A stretch of 64,000 nucleotides of DNA. Origin: Paragorgia papillata (lineage: Eukaryota > Cnidaria > Anthozoa > Scleralcyonacea > Coralliidae). The DNA is taken from the NCBI GenBank assembly GCA_035771165.1, contig JAWNZC010000348.1:5506501-5570500 (forward strand), read 5' to 3'. The notes under the pieces were generated by a model. That model did not search any database and was not told the origin of the DNA. It worked only from the letters and a program-made list of their open reading frames with translations. Below are positions 1-10,879 of the stretch, piece by piece. Within the stretch, counting starts at the first letter, position 1, and every line of letters begins with the position of its first letter. A program made the translations under genes and the position numbers.

Positions 1-143
1 CATTGGTTGTTGCCCATGATCTATTAGAGGACAGACACATGGATCACGTCAGATCACGTCAGCCGACTCGTTTTTTTCTTTCTTCATGCCCCAAAATCCG
101 ACAGGGTTTTTATAAAAACCTTTTAAGTTTTTGTATTGTATAA

Positions 144-330
144 AACAAATAGATTCCATTTTTTTGTTGTCTGTTCAGTTATAGATGCACAGAAGACGTC
201 ACAACGTGGTAAGAACATCAGTGACCCACTCGACTGCATCTCGTGGGCCACTTTTTTGTTCTTACCACGTTGTGACGTCATCTGTGCATCTATAACTGAA
301 CAGACAACGGCAAAATGGAATCTATTTGTT
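144..330. mobile_element. Hairpin MITE-like inverted repeat
   Basis: Two arms of about 74 bases (144-217 and 257-330) are near-perfect reverse complements, separated by a loop of about 40 bases. Each arm carries the GACGTCACAACGTGGTAAGA segment. No coding content is convincing; the short open frames in both strands arise from the palindrome. A related fragment lies near 56815-56870. A non-autonomous foldback/MITE element is the best reading. Confidence 0.7.
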
Positions 331-2110
331 AAATATATTATTTCAGATTCTGGAAAGGAATTCATGTTTTTTTATTTTTAAATAAGGAAAAAGCGCATTA
401 TTTACTATGTGCGAAGAAGTGACAAATTGACAAGAGATTTCTTTCACACAACTTTTTCTCAAAGAAATGTTTGGAGCTAAAGTCAGAAACTTTAAAAAGC
501 TATAAGTGAACACGAATTTATCAGAATCATCTAAAAATTGATATTCGAGTACATTTATATTCTGGTGACAAAACTACGTCTGGGAATTGTAAAATTTTCA
601 ATATTTACCGTTTTACGGCCTTTTATGCAAGTCCGTTCAACCTTCTGTGAGATTATGTTTTAGCTGTATAATTATAGTAAAAATTCAATAACTCTAAAAA
701 TATTTGAAATTTTTACAAACCCAGACACTGATATTTATTCTACCGAACTGCCAATTTTCAGAGCATTATTATAGTAAATAGTTGTTTGCTTATAGCATTT
801 TGAATTGGATTGAAAACTTTAATAAACAGAAGCGCTATTTTTTGTTTGCGTTCATAAAATGACCAAATGTTTTACTGCAGTCTTGTAGCCTAGTTATATC
901 CTGCAGCTTCCGAATGTGTAGGTTTTGGTATATGCAATAAATGGACGGAGCGCTATATTGTTTTCCCTAAAACGTAACCCAAAGGTCTACATTAACCTTA
1001 ACAGTACCTCAGAAGTATAGGATTCTTCACCACTAGTATAGCTGCCACTAGCATAACTCCCTGCATTGCTTTCTTCTCCACTCTGGATATTTAACTGTGG
1101 TTCCTATTTAAAAACAGTTATTCAAATTATAAACACATTTACTCAACATATGATATTAGGTGCTACTTTGAGTGACGAACCAGTAATAGTGAAAAACTTT
1201 ACTCAACCGCACAGCTGGGATTCTCTACTCACCAGGTATGGTTTGTCACTCAAAGAAACTGACTTATAATTAAGTAATTCTCTAAAAATTATTTGCAGTA
1301 CAGTATTTTGCATACATATTGTGCATGTACTGTAAACTTCCTGCATTAATTTTTGTTTGCTATTTCAACAGTTGAATGGTTGAACTTATCATGAATTAAT
1401 TCACATGGTATGGAACTTATTGATGGTCTATACAGTAACAGTATAACAAATCAATGCATTGGAGAGATTTCACAGTGTCAATCATATGTAATGTATACAG
1501 TAGCAAGGTAATCATCAGAGTCACTTATGATTATGAACCGAGTAGGCCAGTGCTTACACTGGCATTTGCTGTGCTATCCAAAAAAAATATGTGCCTTCCT
1601 AAAAATAGGTATTTACCCTTACTGTACATGCTGGATGAGGAAAAAAGATGTTGCCATGCACTGCTTGCAGTTATCAGAATAAAACACAAGAGTTCAGACA
1701 TGTTTCACTTGTATTGTAAGACTCGATGGGAGTTACTAGCCTAAAATGCTCTCAACAATTGAAACAATAGGTAAAATAGTTTGCACTGCTAGCAATTTGA
1801 GTAAAGTACAGTAGTAAACTTGTTACAGTACTTGTGTCTATAGGAGTACAGGAAAGATCCTGAGTTGTGGTCATTTTTTGTGGTTTACATGTAATGCCTT
1901 AATAATTAATACACTGTACATAAGTGTCTAAAAATGTGAAAGTGAGCTTGTTACTTGGGCTACCGCAGGTAGACGAGTCTAGGTTTCGCGATTATTTTTA
2001 TTTTTTTGTGTCGCGTTATTAGTCCTCTGCACGGCCGCTGGTGATATTGACCAATAAGCTTTGCGAAACTGAGGCATGCGACTATATCTATGCATGTGAC
2101 CAGTGACTGC
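331..2110. other. AT-rich non-coding stretch
   Basis: There is no open frame with a recognisable domain, and base composition is uniformly AT-rich. A 96-codon frame at 1454-1744 (plus) has no visible motif and no convincing splice context. I see no repeats with clear ends here. Confidence 0.4.
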
Positions 2111-2114
2111 AATT

Positions 2115-2635
2115 GCATGTGCCTTCTTTCTTTTCGACTGAGTGAGTGAGTGCCCTTTCTCGTCTCGGATGTATTTTGTGTGTTATGTTCACAGACATAG
2201 GTATTGGGCAGTAATGTCGCTGGCAAGTATCTTGATATTATTATATACGCTTACAATCGCACACACCTTATTGAACGTTGTACATGTGTGGAAATAATAC
2301 TTATTAATGAGTCAAATTGTCTGAAATTTTCAGATAAGTCTACCTTTACCAAGATAAAACTTTAGTTAAAATATCAAGAAAAATTATAAAATCAAACAAT
2401 GTGAACTGAGAGACACTTTCTTTCTTTGCTTTCCTGATGTCTGATCACTCGTCTTGGATGTGTTGTGTGTTCACAGACATAGTTATTGGTCAGTAATGTC
2501 GCTGGCAAGTATCTTGATATTATATACACTTACAATCGCACACGCCGTTTATAGTTGTGTTGATATTTAATACTTGAAGAGACTTGACATATGAACACTG
2601 TGTATGTACATGTGTGGAAATACATTAATAAATAC
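2115..2635. repeat. Direct duplication, two diverged copies
   Basis: A block at about 2115-2310 recurs at about 2425-2635. Shared segments include GTCGCTGGCAAGTATCTTGA (around 2216 and 2500) and TGTACATGTGTGGAAAT (around 2278 and 2606). The copies differ by small indels. No coding frame is supported. Confidence 0.65.
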
Positions 2636-2982
2636 AGGCAATCATGTTTTGTTATTGCAAATTGTGTTTTCTATCGGATAATTGGATTGTGTTTTGACTT
2701 TTGTCTGTGACCAATGTGTTTAATAGACTTTAGATCTTAGCACTGCATGTGACATCACCTACTATATATAGCACTGTGACTTTGCAGTAGCCTGAGTGAA
2801 TGCCTGACCAGGCATCTTGTTGAATTATAAAACCTTGCCAAACGTTCCACGTTTGCTTATACCCAACTCATATATATATCTGTGGCTCCCTTCTCAGACA
2901 CAGGCCTACTCAAAAAGTGAAAAATCGTAATCCTGGTGCCACCCCTGCTACAGTACCGCTCAGAAGTAACCTAACAAAAACC

Positions 2983-3115
2983 GCGGCCGATCGGCGGTTG
3001 ATCCTCGGGTCAACCGCTGATCGACCGCGGGTCATCAGCGGGTCATCAGCGGTTGATCGGCGGTCCATCGGCAGTCGATCGGCGGTCGATCGGCGGTCGA
3101 TCGGCGGTTGAACCG
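2983..3115. repeat. GC-rich minisatellite (GATCGGCGGTT-type unit)
   Basis: About ten degenerate head-to-tail copies of an 11-12 base unit (GATCGGCGGTT and variants, some in inverted sense as TCAACCGCTGATC) form a GC-rich island in AT-rich surroundings. Open frames across it on both strands are repeat artefacts. Confidence 0.75.
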
Positions 3116-3523
3116 TAACCGAACCGCAGCCGCTGGGGCCCAAGCCGCAAGGTTCGTACGTTCTCGTAACACTTCGCATATTTCCGAAGTTTGGCGTCCT
3201 TAATTTTTCGAAGGTAAGGCAAGTCTGTTCACTCTGTTGTGCTGACTGCTTGACATCTAATTTGAAATGGGAAAGCTATCTCGCTACGCCAGAGAACGAG
3301 TTGTTGCCTTGTATTCTTCTAACGTTTTTCCTGAAGTTGTCGGCTGGTCATGGCTTTTGATTAAATTACCCGTTGTTGTTGATTGTAGTCGAATAGTAGC
3401 TCGTGAAACGTGAAATTCAATTTGATCGATGAATAATCTTGCCATTCTTGGCCGTGAATGTTATACAATTTCGGAAATGTTATACAAATTGTCGAATAAG
3501 TCAACAGCTAACAACGACGGACT

Positions 3524-3624
3524 TTAACTCTTTCCCGTCCGAATCGGTCTTTAGTATTTTATTCTGGCTAACGCCAGACGATTTTATTCACCTCTGGGGA
3601 AACCCTCGGACAGGAATGAGTTAA
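3524..3624. mobile_element. About 100-bp TTAACTC hairpin element, copy 1
   Basis: The element is flanked by TTAACTC at the left and GAGTTAA at the right, with a central stem CTGGCTAACGCCAG followed by ACGATTTTA. Three relatives occur at 22421-22543, 35193-35304 and 44988-45107 with the same ends and core. Confidence 0.7.
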
Positions 3625-3954
3625 TATTCAAGTTTAGTCCAGCTTTCGTCACCTGACATGCACTCAAAACTTTCCTTGTTGTTTACGTAAAAAGCGCTAC
3701 AGCCTTGTGTGTCTGTGTAAGCCGTTTTACTTAGTTGCATTGTTCGTTATAAATATATAGATTATCCTAGCTAGCAATAGATTGCTACATGTGCAGTCGA
3801 AAATTTTGAAATTTAGAGTCTCGGAAATGCCATTTCCTACATTCTGAGATGTGATTTTTAACATTCTGAGTAATTTTTCAATTCCACCATTTGCTGGAGC
3901 TCTCCAACGCAAAGCTTAAACTCTCTAAAAAATGGCATGTGGCTGTCACAGTGG

Positions 3955-4140
3955 TGCTGTAGTTATATGATACCTGTCTGGCTCAGATTTAGTATGCGCA
4001 CAAAATCGAGTGCCTTGAGTCTCCAAGGAGCACTTTTTATAGAGTGCATCTGTTTTACTCTGGGTAAGGCCTGGATTTCAATTTCTTCATCTTGAACCCC
4101 ACTGCATTCTGGCAGTCTTGAAACTCTCTCCTCTGCAAAG
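3955..4140 (-). other. Possible further exon of the AKAP9/pericentrin-like gene
   Basis: On the minus strand a frame stays open for about 160 bases between an acceptor-like CTTTGCAG (near 4132-4139) and a donor-like ACAG|GTATCA (near 3973). It would encode an acidic then basic segment without a recognisable motif. Its phase does not match the phase-0 end of the exon at 4795, so another exon would be needed between them. This is a weak candidate only. Confidence 0.18.
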
Positions 4141-4519
4141 GCTTATTTTAAATTGGGTAAGGTATAGGTATGCATGCAATCATAAAATGTGTGGGGAATG
4201 ACAGGAAGGAAGGAAAAGAGGAGAGAAGCCTCTGCCACATAATGACATGTGGTTCTATGGTCAAATCTGTAGTTCTCTGGTAAACTGTAATTTGGCAGAT
4301 AGCAATAGTAGTTGGCACAAAACACAATGTCTTCTTCAAGATCTAAGTCTAGAATGTTGTTCTGGATGTTATTCTGTATTTTCCTGTATATTTATTATTC
4401 TGTTGTGTGATACAAACTTTCCAGTCTGGCAGCCCAGGTGCTGAGTACCCATCATATAGTCATAGCCTCAACAGAAACCTTGTTCATGGATTACCAATAT
4501 TAATCAATTAATCAATATG

Positions 4520-4725
4520 AATTGTTATTGATTAATATTAGTTTCTATAGTTCTGGAATTTGCTTCAGTAAGCACAAACAATAGCTTGAAATCGAGGCTG
4601 GGTATGAAAGATAAAAATAAATTACGATCTCACTGCCAACCTTGACTTGAAGCCATTGTTTCGTGGGTATTGAAGCAAATTCAGGAAGTGTCCATTGATC
4701 ATCGATTTTATCAGTTGCCTACAAA
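4520..4725. repeat. Inverted-repeat element fragment
   Basis: GAATTTGCTTCA plus adjoining sequence at 4556-4603 is repeated in inverted sense at 4636-4685. A third relative is at about 17490-17540. It mimics an exon (open frame after a TTTGTAG) but the repetition argues for a mobile repeat. Confidence 0.5.
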
Positions 4726-4794
4726 TTCAGTTGCTGAAGTGAAGAAGAAAACTGTTTAATATATTAAAATACTATATATTCCATCAAATCTTAC

Positions 4795-5025
4795 TTGTTG
4801 TGAGACAGTTACTTGACATTCCGCTTCTGAAGCAATGGATGAAATATCTTTATCAGTATCAGCAGAAGCAATGCTGACATCTTGCTCACTGCCAGTAGGT
4901 GAACTGGCGCCATGTTCTGCATTATCCTGTTTCTTCCCCTCTTCTACAGGTTCATTTTTGACTGACTTGCTGGACGCTTTTTTCTTCTTCTTTCCACCAC
5001 GTTTCTTTTGCTGAAACTGTAATAG
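4795..5025 (-). CDS. AKAP9/pericentrin-like scaffold, coding exon 2
   Basis: The 231-base exon (77 codons, phase 0 at both ends) lies between acceptor CTTACTAG and donor CAA|GTAAGA. It begins LLQFQQKKRGGKKKKK, matching the position and character of the conserved LAQFRQRK segment followed by a lysine run near the start of vertebrate AKAP9 and pericentrin. The remainder is a serine/acidic low-complexity stretch. The known family members are giant coiled-coil proteins that anchor protein kinase A and gamma-tubulin complexes at centrosomes and Golgi. The continuation should lie further left on the minus strand; I could not identify it with confidence. Confidence 0.6.
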
Positions 5026-5205
5026 CTAGTAAGATAAAAAAGGGAGGGAAATAGGTTAATAACGAGACCTTTCACTGCAAAGAAAGAAAAGAACGTACAT
5101 ACAGTTTACACAGACTACACAGTGTATTTGTATATCATGATTTATAAAAGATCAGCAAAGTGAGCAAACTCCATAGCTCATATCAAGCAACTACATTCCT
5201 CTCAC
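5026..5205 (-). other. Intron 1 of the AKAP9/pericentrin-like gene
   Basis: This 180-base intron runs from GTGAGA to CTTACTAG on the minus strand. It is AT-rich and holds no visible repeat. It preserves phase 0. Confidence 0.55.
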
Positions 5206-5259
5206 CTTCTCGCGTCCTGCTTTTAATTTCCTTTGTCTCTCAGACTCATCCTCGTCCAT
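5206..5259 (-). CDS. AKAP9/pericentrin-like scaffold, coding exon 1 (start)
   Basis: The exon begins at an ATG (5257-5259 on plus as CAT) and gives MDEDESERQRKLKAGREK, ending at donor AAG|GTGAGA. The pattern M-acidic-ERQ-K-L-x-AG-K is the conserved N-terminus of AKAP9/pericentrin, and spliced to the next exon the match continues through LLQF. The protein class is inferred from about 35 residues only, so GM130-like golgins, which start similarly, remain an alternative. The upstream 140 bases contain an E-box-like ATCACGTGAT (5372-5381). Confidence 0.6.
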
Positions 5260-5479
5260 TTCTAACCATCAAACGGTTAGAAAAGATATCAAATACAGTT
5301 CACAAACGTTGAGTCAATACAACTGATCATATTCGTGAAGCGCTCGCTTGCTTGCAGCACGGTGGCAGAAAGATCACGTGATATTTACTCTGGGCCTTGG
5401 CATATCTCAGCAACGGGCCCACAGAGGTCCTGCTCACAGTCACAACCACTGATCTCTATAGTCACAACTCACAAGAGAA

Positions 5480-6445
5480 AATTGATGGGGGGGGGGGGGG
5501 GGGTGTGGTGCGGGGGGGGGGGGGAGAAACCAAAAAAAAATTCGTGCAAGGCAATGTGTTCGGGGGGGAAATTCATACACAAAGAAAGTTTGAGAAAAAA
5601 AATTCGTGCAGAGCCTTCTCATGGTGAAAACTAGAAGTCAAATACCTCCTCGATACTGAAAATCATAAGTCAAAATGATGTTGATAATGGTCTTTACACC
5701 TTCTTTATTAAATGATAACATACATCTATTAGTGTAAATTACACTAAATTTATTAGCTTGTGCAATGGCATACATTCACTGCAAACCAACAACATATTTA
5801 ATATATTGCAAGAATAAAGATGCATAAGAGTAGTATATTTTAATTCTACTCAAAACTGTACATATCAATGTAAAACAAAACAAGTATACATCACAATGTT
5901 AGGCTAAAGTAACTGTTACAGACTCATTCCTGTCAGCCAAAAGCACCCCAAAACAGTGATAAGTCAACCCAGTAAACACAACATCAAAAAATTGTTGAAA
6001 TGTGTTGTATTTTAACTAGTTTTTATGACATTTCATGACCTTCAGTGTTCTTAAAAATCACCCCTCAGAATGCAGGAAATGGCATTTCCAAGACTCTAAA
6101 TTTCAAACATTTCCGTGGGGGCATGCCCCCGGACCCCCCTAGAAGACGCCCTTTTTGTAAACGCCCCCCACCAGGAAATTATTAAAAAGGTCCTGTTCAG
6201 CCCCCCCTGGACAAAAACAACACTCTACACCTGTGATCAGTGGTGAGCCTTCCACTCCAAATGGTTTCCTGCTCTCGCATTGCAATTGTGCATACATTCT
6301 TGAGAAGCTGTTGTAAGGTTGGTATGTGTAATAAAAAAAATTCATGCAAGGATTAGACAATAAAAAAAATAAATTCCTGCACAAGCAAATGAACAAGAAA
6401 AAAATTCGTGCAAGCTGAAAAAGTCCCCCCCCCCCCCCCCCCATC
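5480..6445. repeat. G-run/C-run and TTCGTGCAAG repeat cluster
   Basis: Long G homopolymers (about 5486-5522) and a C homopolymer (about 6424-6442) bracket scattered copies of an A-run followed by TTCGTGCAAG or TTCATGCAAG (5540, 5600, 6340, 6400). The 76-102 codon frames here are artefacts of these runs. A segment at 6070-6115 (AATGCAGGAAATGGCATTTCC) recurs inverted at 3800-3860. Confidence 0.55.
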
Positions 6446-6550
6446 ACTTTTCTAATGGTCCACCCCTTAGTTATTCCAGTAGTTTACTGCTAACGTTACA
6501 AGACCGATTTAAGATAAAGATTAGATTGAAATAGAATCAGGTGATTAGGT

Positions 6551-6617
6551 AGCCTGCGTGCAGACTTCACCCGTTTCCGTTCCCCGGAGAAAAACGGGTG
6601 AAGTCTGCACGCAGGCT
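6551..6617. repeat. Near-perfect hairpin
   Basis: AGCCTGCGTGCAGACTTCAC and its reverse complement flank a loop of about a dozen bases. It could form a cruciform or be a tiny foldback element; no flanking gene explains it. Confidence 0.75.
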
Positions 6618-6619
6618 AG

Positions 6620-7808
6620 TGATTGGGGTTCTTTTGCATGATTTTGGTTTGGACTATGTACAGAATAGGGGCTCTTCCGTTCGTTCGAAAATCGAAACAC
6701 GAGTGCCGTCCCAGATTTCGAACAGCACCAAAAATTGAGTATAAAAGATAAGATGATTGCGGATACACAGTACGTACCACGTATATTTGAAAATTTTAAT
6801 AGCTATTTATAAAATTTTAATTTTAATCTGCAATCATCCTATCTAAATAACATTTCACTATGCAAAACTTGAAATCTTTACTAACGGCTAAAAATTATAA
6901 TATATTGTTATGCAGTTTCTTTTTTCACAAACGAAAGCTGTTTTACGATTACCTTTAAAAATAACTGTTCAAATGTTTGGCTACTATCATATCTGGGCGG
7001 TCTTAGGTCTAGCCCCAACGGTGCGAGCAGTAGCCGAACTTTAGCAGTACGTTACCGTGCAATTTTTCCTCGCACATGCATGCACTAAAATCAATTACGC
7101 GCAATTCTAACCGGTCTAAGCAAATAATTTGGAAAATTCTTCAGTGTGATAAAATGTTCACGCGTCGGGGCCGCGGCCGAAAATACGACATTATTGTAGT
7201 ACCGGGAGCATGCCACTGATGCATGCGCGCGTCGCGCATGGGCTCGAAATTTTTACCGGGCACTGGCTTTCATATTGACCTTGTATTGACCGGCGGCCAC
7301 TCCGCATGTACTACAACTCTGTCAAAAGATAACTAGTCGTTATGTTTTTGTTTTCACTACTCGAAGAAAAAATTCATTTCTTCACGACTTTACCCCATCG
7401 TGTAATAATTAATAACCATTATCAAAGCTTATATATTCTTTCCTACAACAGCAGTTGCAATAGTAACAAGAACAGCGACGAGCAACTATTATTAAAACAG
7501 GGGGAAAAACAACAAAAAACAACAACAGCTATATAGTGATAGCAGCGATAGCGACGAGAACAACGACAACAATTAACACTACAACAGACATAAAAATGTT
7601 CACATTTAAACCACATCACACAAACACAGTCTATGTATTACAGTAATCTAATCAGCTGGTTAGTTTATTTTGCTAAAGCTTTGTAGTCTGCGCTTCAAAC
7701 ATCTAAGATTCTATTAAGGATGGACCTTTGAATTGTCGTCTATCCAGCGTGGGTAAAATGTCGTGACCAGGTCGTATGTATATTATTGAAGTTGAATATA
7801 GCTATTAG
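6620..7808. other. Non-coding stretch, partly GC-rich
   Basis: There is no recognisable protein. Bases 7150-7270 are GC-rich with several CpG-rich words and may be a regulatory island. The 64-codon frame at 7342-7536 (plus) is composed of AAC/CAA-rich simple sequence. Confidence 0.35.
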
Positions 7809-7809
7809 T

Positions 7810-8328
7810 ATTGTTATAGTTCAAGGCTTCCAGTGTGAGTATTACAGTCAGAAGTATTATCAACATCAATAGTAAAAGGAATATAAAGGTGAATCACAAT
7901 CGCTACTGCGCATTTGCGGAGATATTCATGTTTCTTTATTTTGACGGGTGAGTTAAATTTGAAACTTGTGGAAGAAATTATAGAATGAAATAAATGTATT
8001 ATGGAAGTTGAATAAATTGAATTGACTAGCTATTCGGGAGGGGCGTTCGTGCCTAGTTCGTGCCTAGTTCGTGCCCGACAAAAGTGGATTTGGCACATTG
8101 GCGAAGGCCAAACCTCTCTGGGCCATTCCATTGTCAAGAGTAATCGATATAATATTAAGTATTGTTATATAATTCAAGGCTTCCAGTGTGGGTATTACAA
8201 GCAGAAGTATTATCAACATCAATAGTAAAAGGAATACGATTAAAGGTGAATCACAATCAGTAGTCAATCACTACAGCACATTTGCGGAGATATTCATATT
8301 TCTTTATTTTGACGGGTGAGTTAAATTT
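7810..8328. repeat. Direct duplication of about 150-170 bp
   Basis: 7810-7962 and 8161-8328 share long stretches, for example CAAGGCTTCCAGTGTG, AGAAGTATTATCAACATCAA and TTTGCGGAGATATTCAT, in the same order and orientation about 350 bases apart. No open frame is conserved between them. Confidence 0.75.
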
Positions 8329-8522
8329 AAAACCCGCGTTTCCATGCTATTATAGAACGTTACCAACCGCCTGAGTGAGCTAATTGACTCTGAAACTTGT
8401 TTAATCGAAAGCTGATATTTCGAAACGTTTCGCTTAGAACTTCACAAAATTGACGAAGAATACTATTTTGACTATGTTCTCTGCAAACAAATGTGCGTGA
8501 AAATTATTGTAAAGCGTATATA

Positions 8523-8716
8523 TTGTAAACGCACACGGTGTTTCCACGGACTTATTTTATTACTAATATTTCGAAAACTATAGCTTAAAACAACACGGAA
8601 TTTACCGAGAATGGCATTTTGATTAACGTTCAACCACATGCAGATAAACTAGCCTGCGCCGCAGACGTACAAAACACAAAGTCCGCGGAAACGCCATGTG
8701 CGGTGTGCGTTTACAA
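8523..8716. mobile_element. MITE-like element with TTGTAAACGCACAC termini
   Basis: The left end TTGTAAACGCACACGGTG and right end CGGTGTGCGTTTACAA are inverted repeats, with a second inverted block (GGAAACGCC / TCCACGGACTT) inside. Length is 194 bases with no coding capacity. Confidence 0.7.
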
Positions 8717-9545
8717 TTTTGGATCATTTACTGGTAATATAATATTTATTACTCGGGCTACCTATGGTAGGCCAAGTCTCACGTGATTCTCGGACACAGT
8801 CTCGGATTCTCCTTATATAAATGTCGACGTTTTGTTTGTTCCGTAGACGAAGGCAGTGCAGTATGACTAATCTAACAGGTCCTAAGACAATATAGAGTCT
8901 TTAGAATTGTAAAATATAAGGTAAGAAGGTTTTTTCTACCTGTCCATGTACTCTGAACACTGTGAATAGTTTGGTGTGATTTAGTATACAGGCCTGCAGG
9001 CTGCAACGCGTTCATAGCTTCTAAATTACGAAATATACAATGTCCTGTAATTTTCAAGAAATACCCTATTGCTAAACGCATCAGTTTTATACTATGCAGT
9101 TCGCACTGTTGCACAGTGTGCATCTGGTTACCGAATAAAGGCCGATGTATATAATTGTATAGTCTTATATAGTTATACAAAATAATACTTTTATATCGTG
9201 CGCGGACAATGCGGATGCAAAGAAAACTGGCCGCATGCATGCGTCGCATTGGATAATTGCTGATGAGGTACCTTCATCTTGCATATATTAACTATAATGA
9301 CACATTGAACAGTTTGGCCGAAGTTTCATACCCCAATTCCACAAATATTACTGTACCACTAACAATACTTAATTTATACTAGTTAATTGTTATGGTGGAC
9401 AATGGAACTTTGTGATTGAACTTTGTCTTGCTCAATTCAGTTTGATTTAATGATGTATTGAAGCTAGTGTTTGATGCTAGAAGTATAAGGCTACCTTAGT
9501 ACAGTACATGGATCTGCTATACATGATTAAATATTGCAGCTATAA
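8717..9545. other. Non-coding stretch with a TATA-like box
   Basis: A TATATAAA-like word sits near 8814-8822 downstream of a CACGTG (8780). The minus-strand 125-codon frame (8872-9249) has no recognisable domain. I see nothing else I can support. Confidence 0.3.
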
Positions 9546-9549
9546 TATG

Positions 9550-9999
9550 GCATACAAACAAACCCCGTAGAAAACCACAGTACTGTGTTGAAAATTAAAG
9601 GAATACTGAAACTGCTTGAAAAAAAACCCAACTGCAATATCAAAATATTGTACAAAATACACCACAGTACCTGTACTGCAATTATATTGAAACTATCATA
9701 TTCATATAGTAGTCTAAGAAATATTTTCCAGTTGTTTACTTGCTCCAGGATGGAGAGGACTTAATCTTTTTTTTTTACTTTAAGGAGGGGGACATTGGGG
9801 GGGGGGGGGGTACTCCGAACTACAATACCGCAAAAAGAACCCCGTGAAATATCGCAGTACTGCATCGAAAACTTAATGAATACCGAAACTGCTAGAATGA
9901 ATAAAACCAAATACCGTATCAAAGCAGCAAAATTACCGAAATATCGCACAAAAAATACCACAACATGAAAATCCCAATGTCCCCCTCTTTAAGTTTTTC
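9550..9999. repeat. Duplicated block plus inverted repeat with G-run
   Basis: 9550-9670 and 9815-9965 are related in direct orientation (ACCCCGTxxAAAxxxCxCAGTACTG and following). The second copy sits within an inverted pair, ACTTTAAGGAGGGGGACATTGGG (about 9776-9799) and CCCAATGTCCCCCTCTTTAAG (about 9973-9993), suggesting a small TIR element. Confidence 0.55.
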
Positions 10000-10243
10000 T
10001 TTGCTGTACAGTCATCACAGGGGTGGGTCCAGACTCAATGTTTAGGTCTTTAGCAGGGGCTGAAAGTAGATAAGAGCTACCTAGTACTGTACCTTCCACT
10101 ACCACCATCACTACCACTACCACTAACAACAACAACAAATAATCATTTACACATGTACATAGTAAATATCTAACATTTATACGTGTTGTCATTTGTATAA
10201 ATATTAACTAGAATTAGTGTAAATTGATCACAACTATATGGTA

Positions 10244-10663
10244 GTAGAATTTCCTGTTGGATCATCTTGAAATGATCTTGATAATGAATCATCTTGATGC
10301 TGTTCGTAGTAAAGCAATGCTGATTGTTGATAGGAAAAATCCACCACTCTCTGATTCCATTAACACAATATTTCAAAGAAACGCTCTAATCGAGGTATTT
10401 AAGTGCATGAACAAACTTGGTCCCAGTTACTTTGATAATTATTTTCATTGCAATCCCGAAGATGAAAACTGAATTGGGGAAAAAAAGCTTCCACTTTCAA
10501 GGAGCTTTAGTTTTTAACAAACTACCGAAAAATGTTTGTGATCAAAACAGTTTTATCTTATCTAAGAAAGGGATTTTAAGTAGTATTTTTAATTGTATGC
10601 ATGTAATCCAATGATTTGATCATCTTATTTTATCTAGTTTAATAATTCGATTTTTATCTTATC
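10244..10663 (+). pseudogene. LINE reverse transcriptase 3' end (degraded), left part
   Basis: Two adjacent plus-strand frames (10257-10472 and 10417-10614) encode the tail of a non-LTR retrotransposon polymerase ORF. Recognisable features are an ALIEVFKCMNKLGPSYF segment and then, one frame away, a GKKSFHFQGALVFNKLP segment, in the order seen in cnidarian LINE C-termini. A frameshift near 10460 separates them. The LINE 3' UTR is interrupted at 10664 by the tyrosine-recombinase retroelement and resumes at 16535. Confidence 0.55.
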
Positions 10664-10879
10664 TTAACACACATGCAAATTCTAACAAGGGGGACATACC
10701 CCCAGTAGGACTCTGGCACTCTCACTACGAGCCAACGGCGAACTCTAGTAACTAACTAATACCTTGGAGGGTGTAGGTCTGTCGGAGAGGGGTTCGCGCT
10801 GGATCTTGCTGGTAAAGCAGCCCCAGACAAGCCTAAACTCGCGAACTAACTAGTAGACCAGTTGCCGAGAATTACCCTC
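10664..10879 (-). repeat. Split direct repeat B, copy 2 (outer)
   Basis: This 216-base block starts with TTAACACACATG and ends GAATTACCCTC. It appears identical to 12317-12532. In the minus-strand sense of the element it is the terminal B2 repeat. Its outer edge is the TTAACA core shared with the insertion site. Confidence 0.9.

Noticed and set aside
4636..4725. Exon candidate with open frame after TTTGTAG
   Set aside because: The sequence recurs inverted at 4556-4603 and again near 17500, so it is a repeat.
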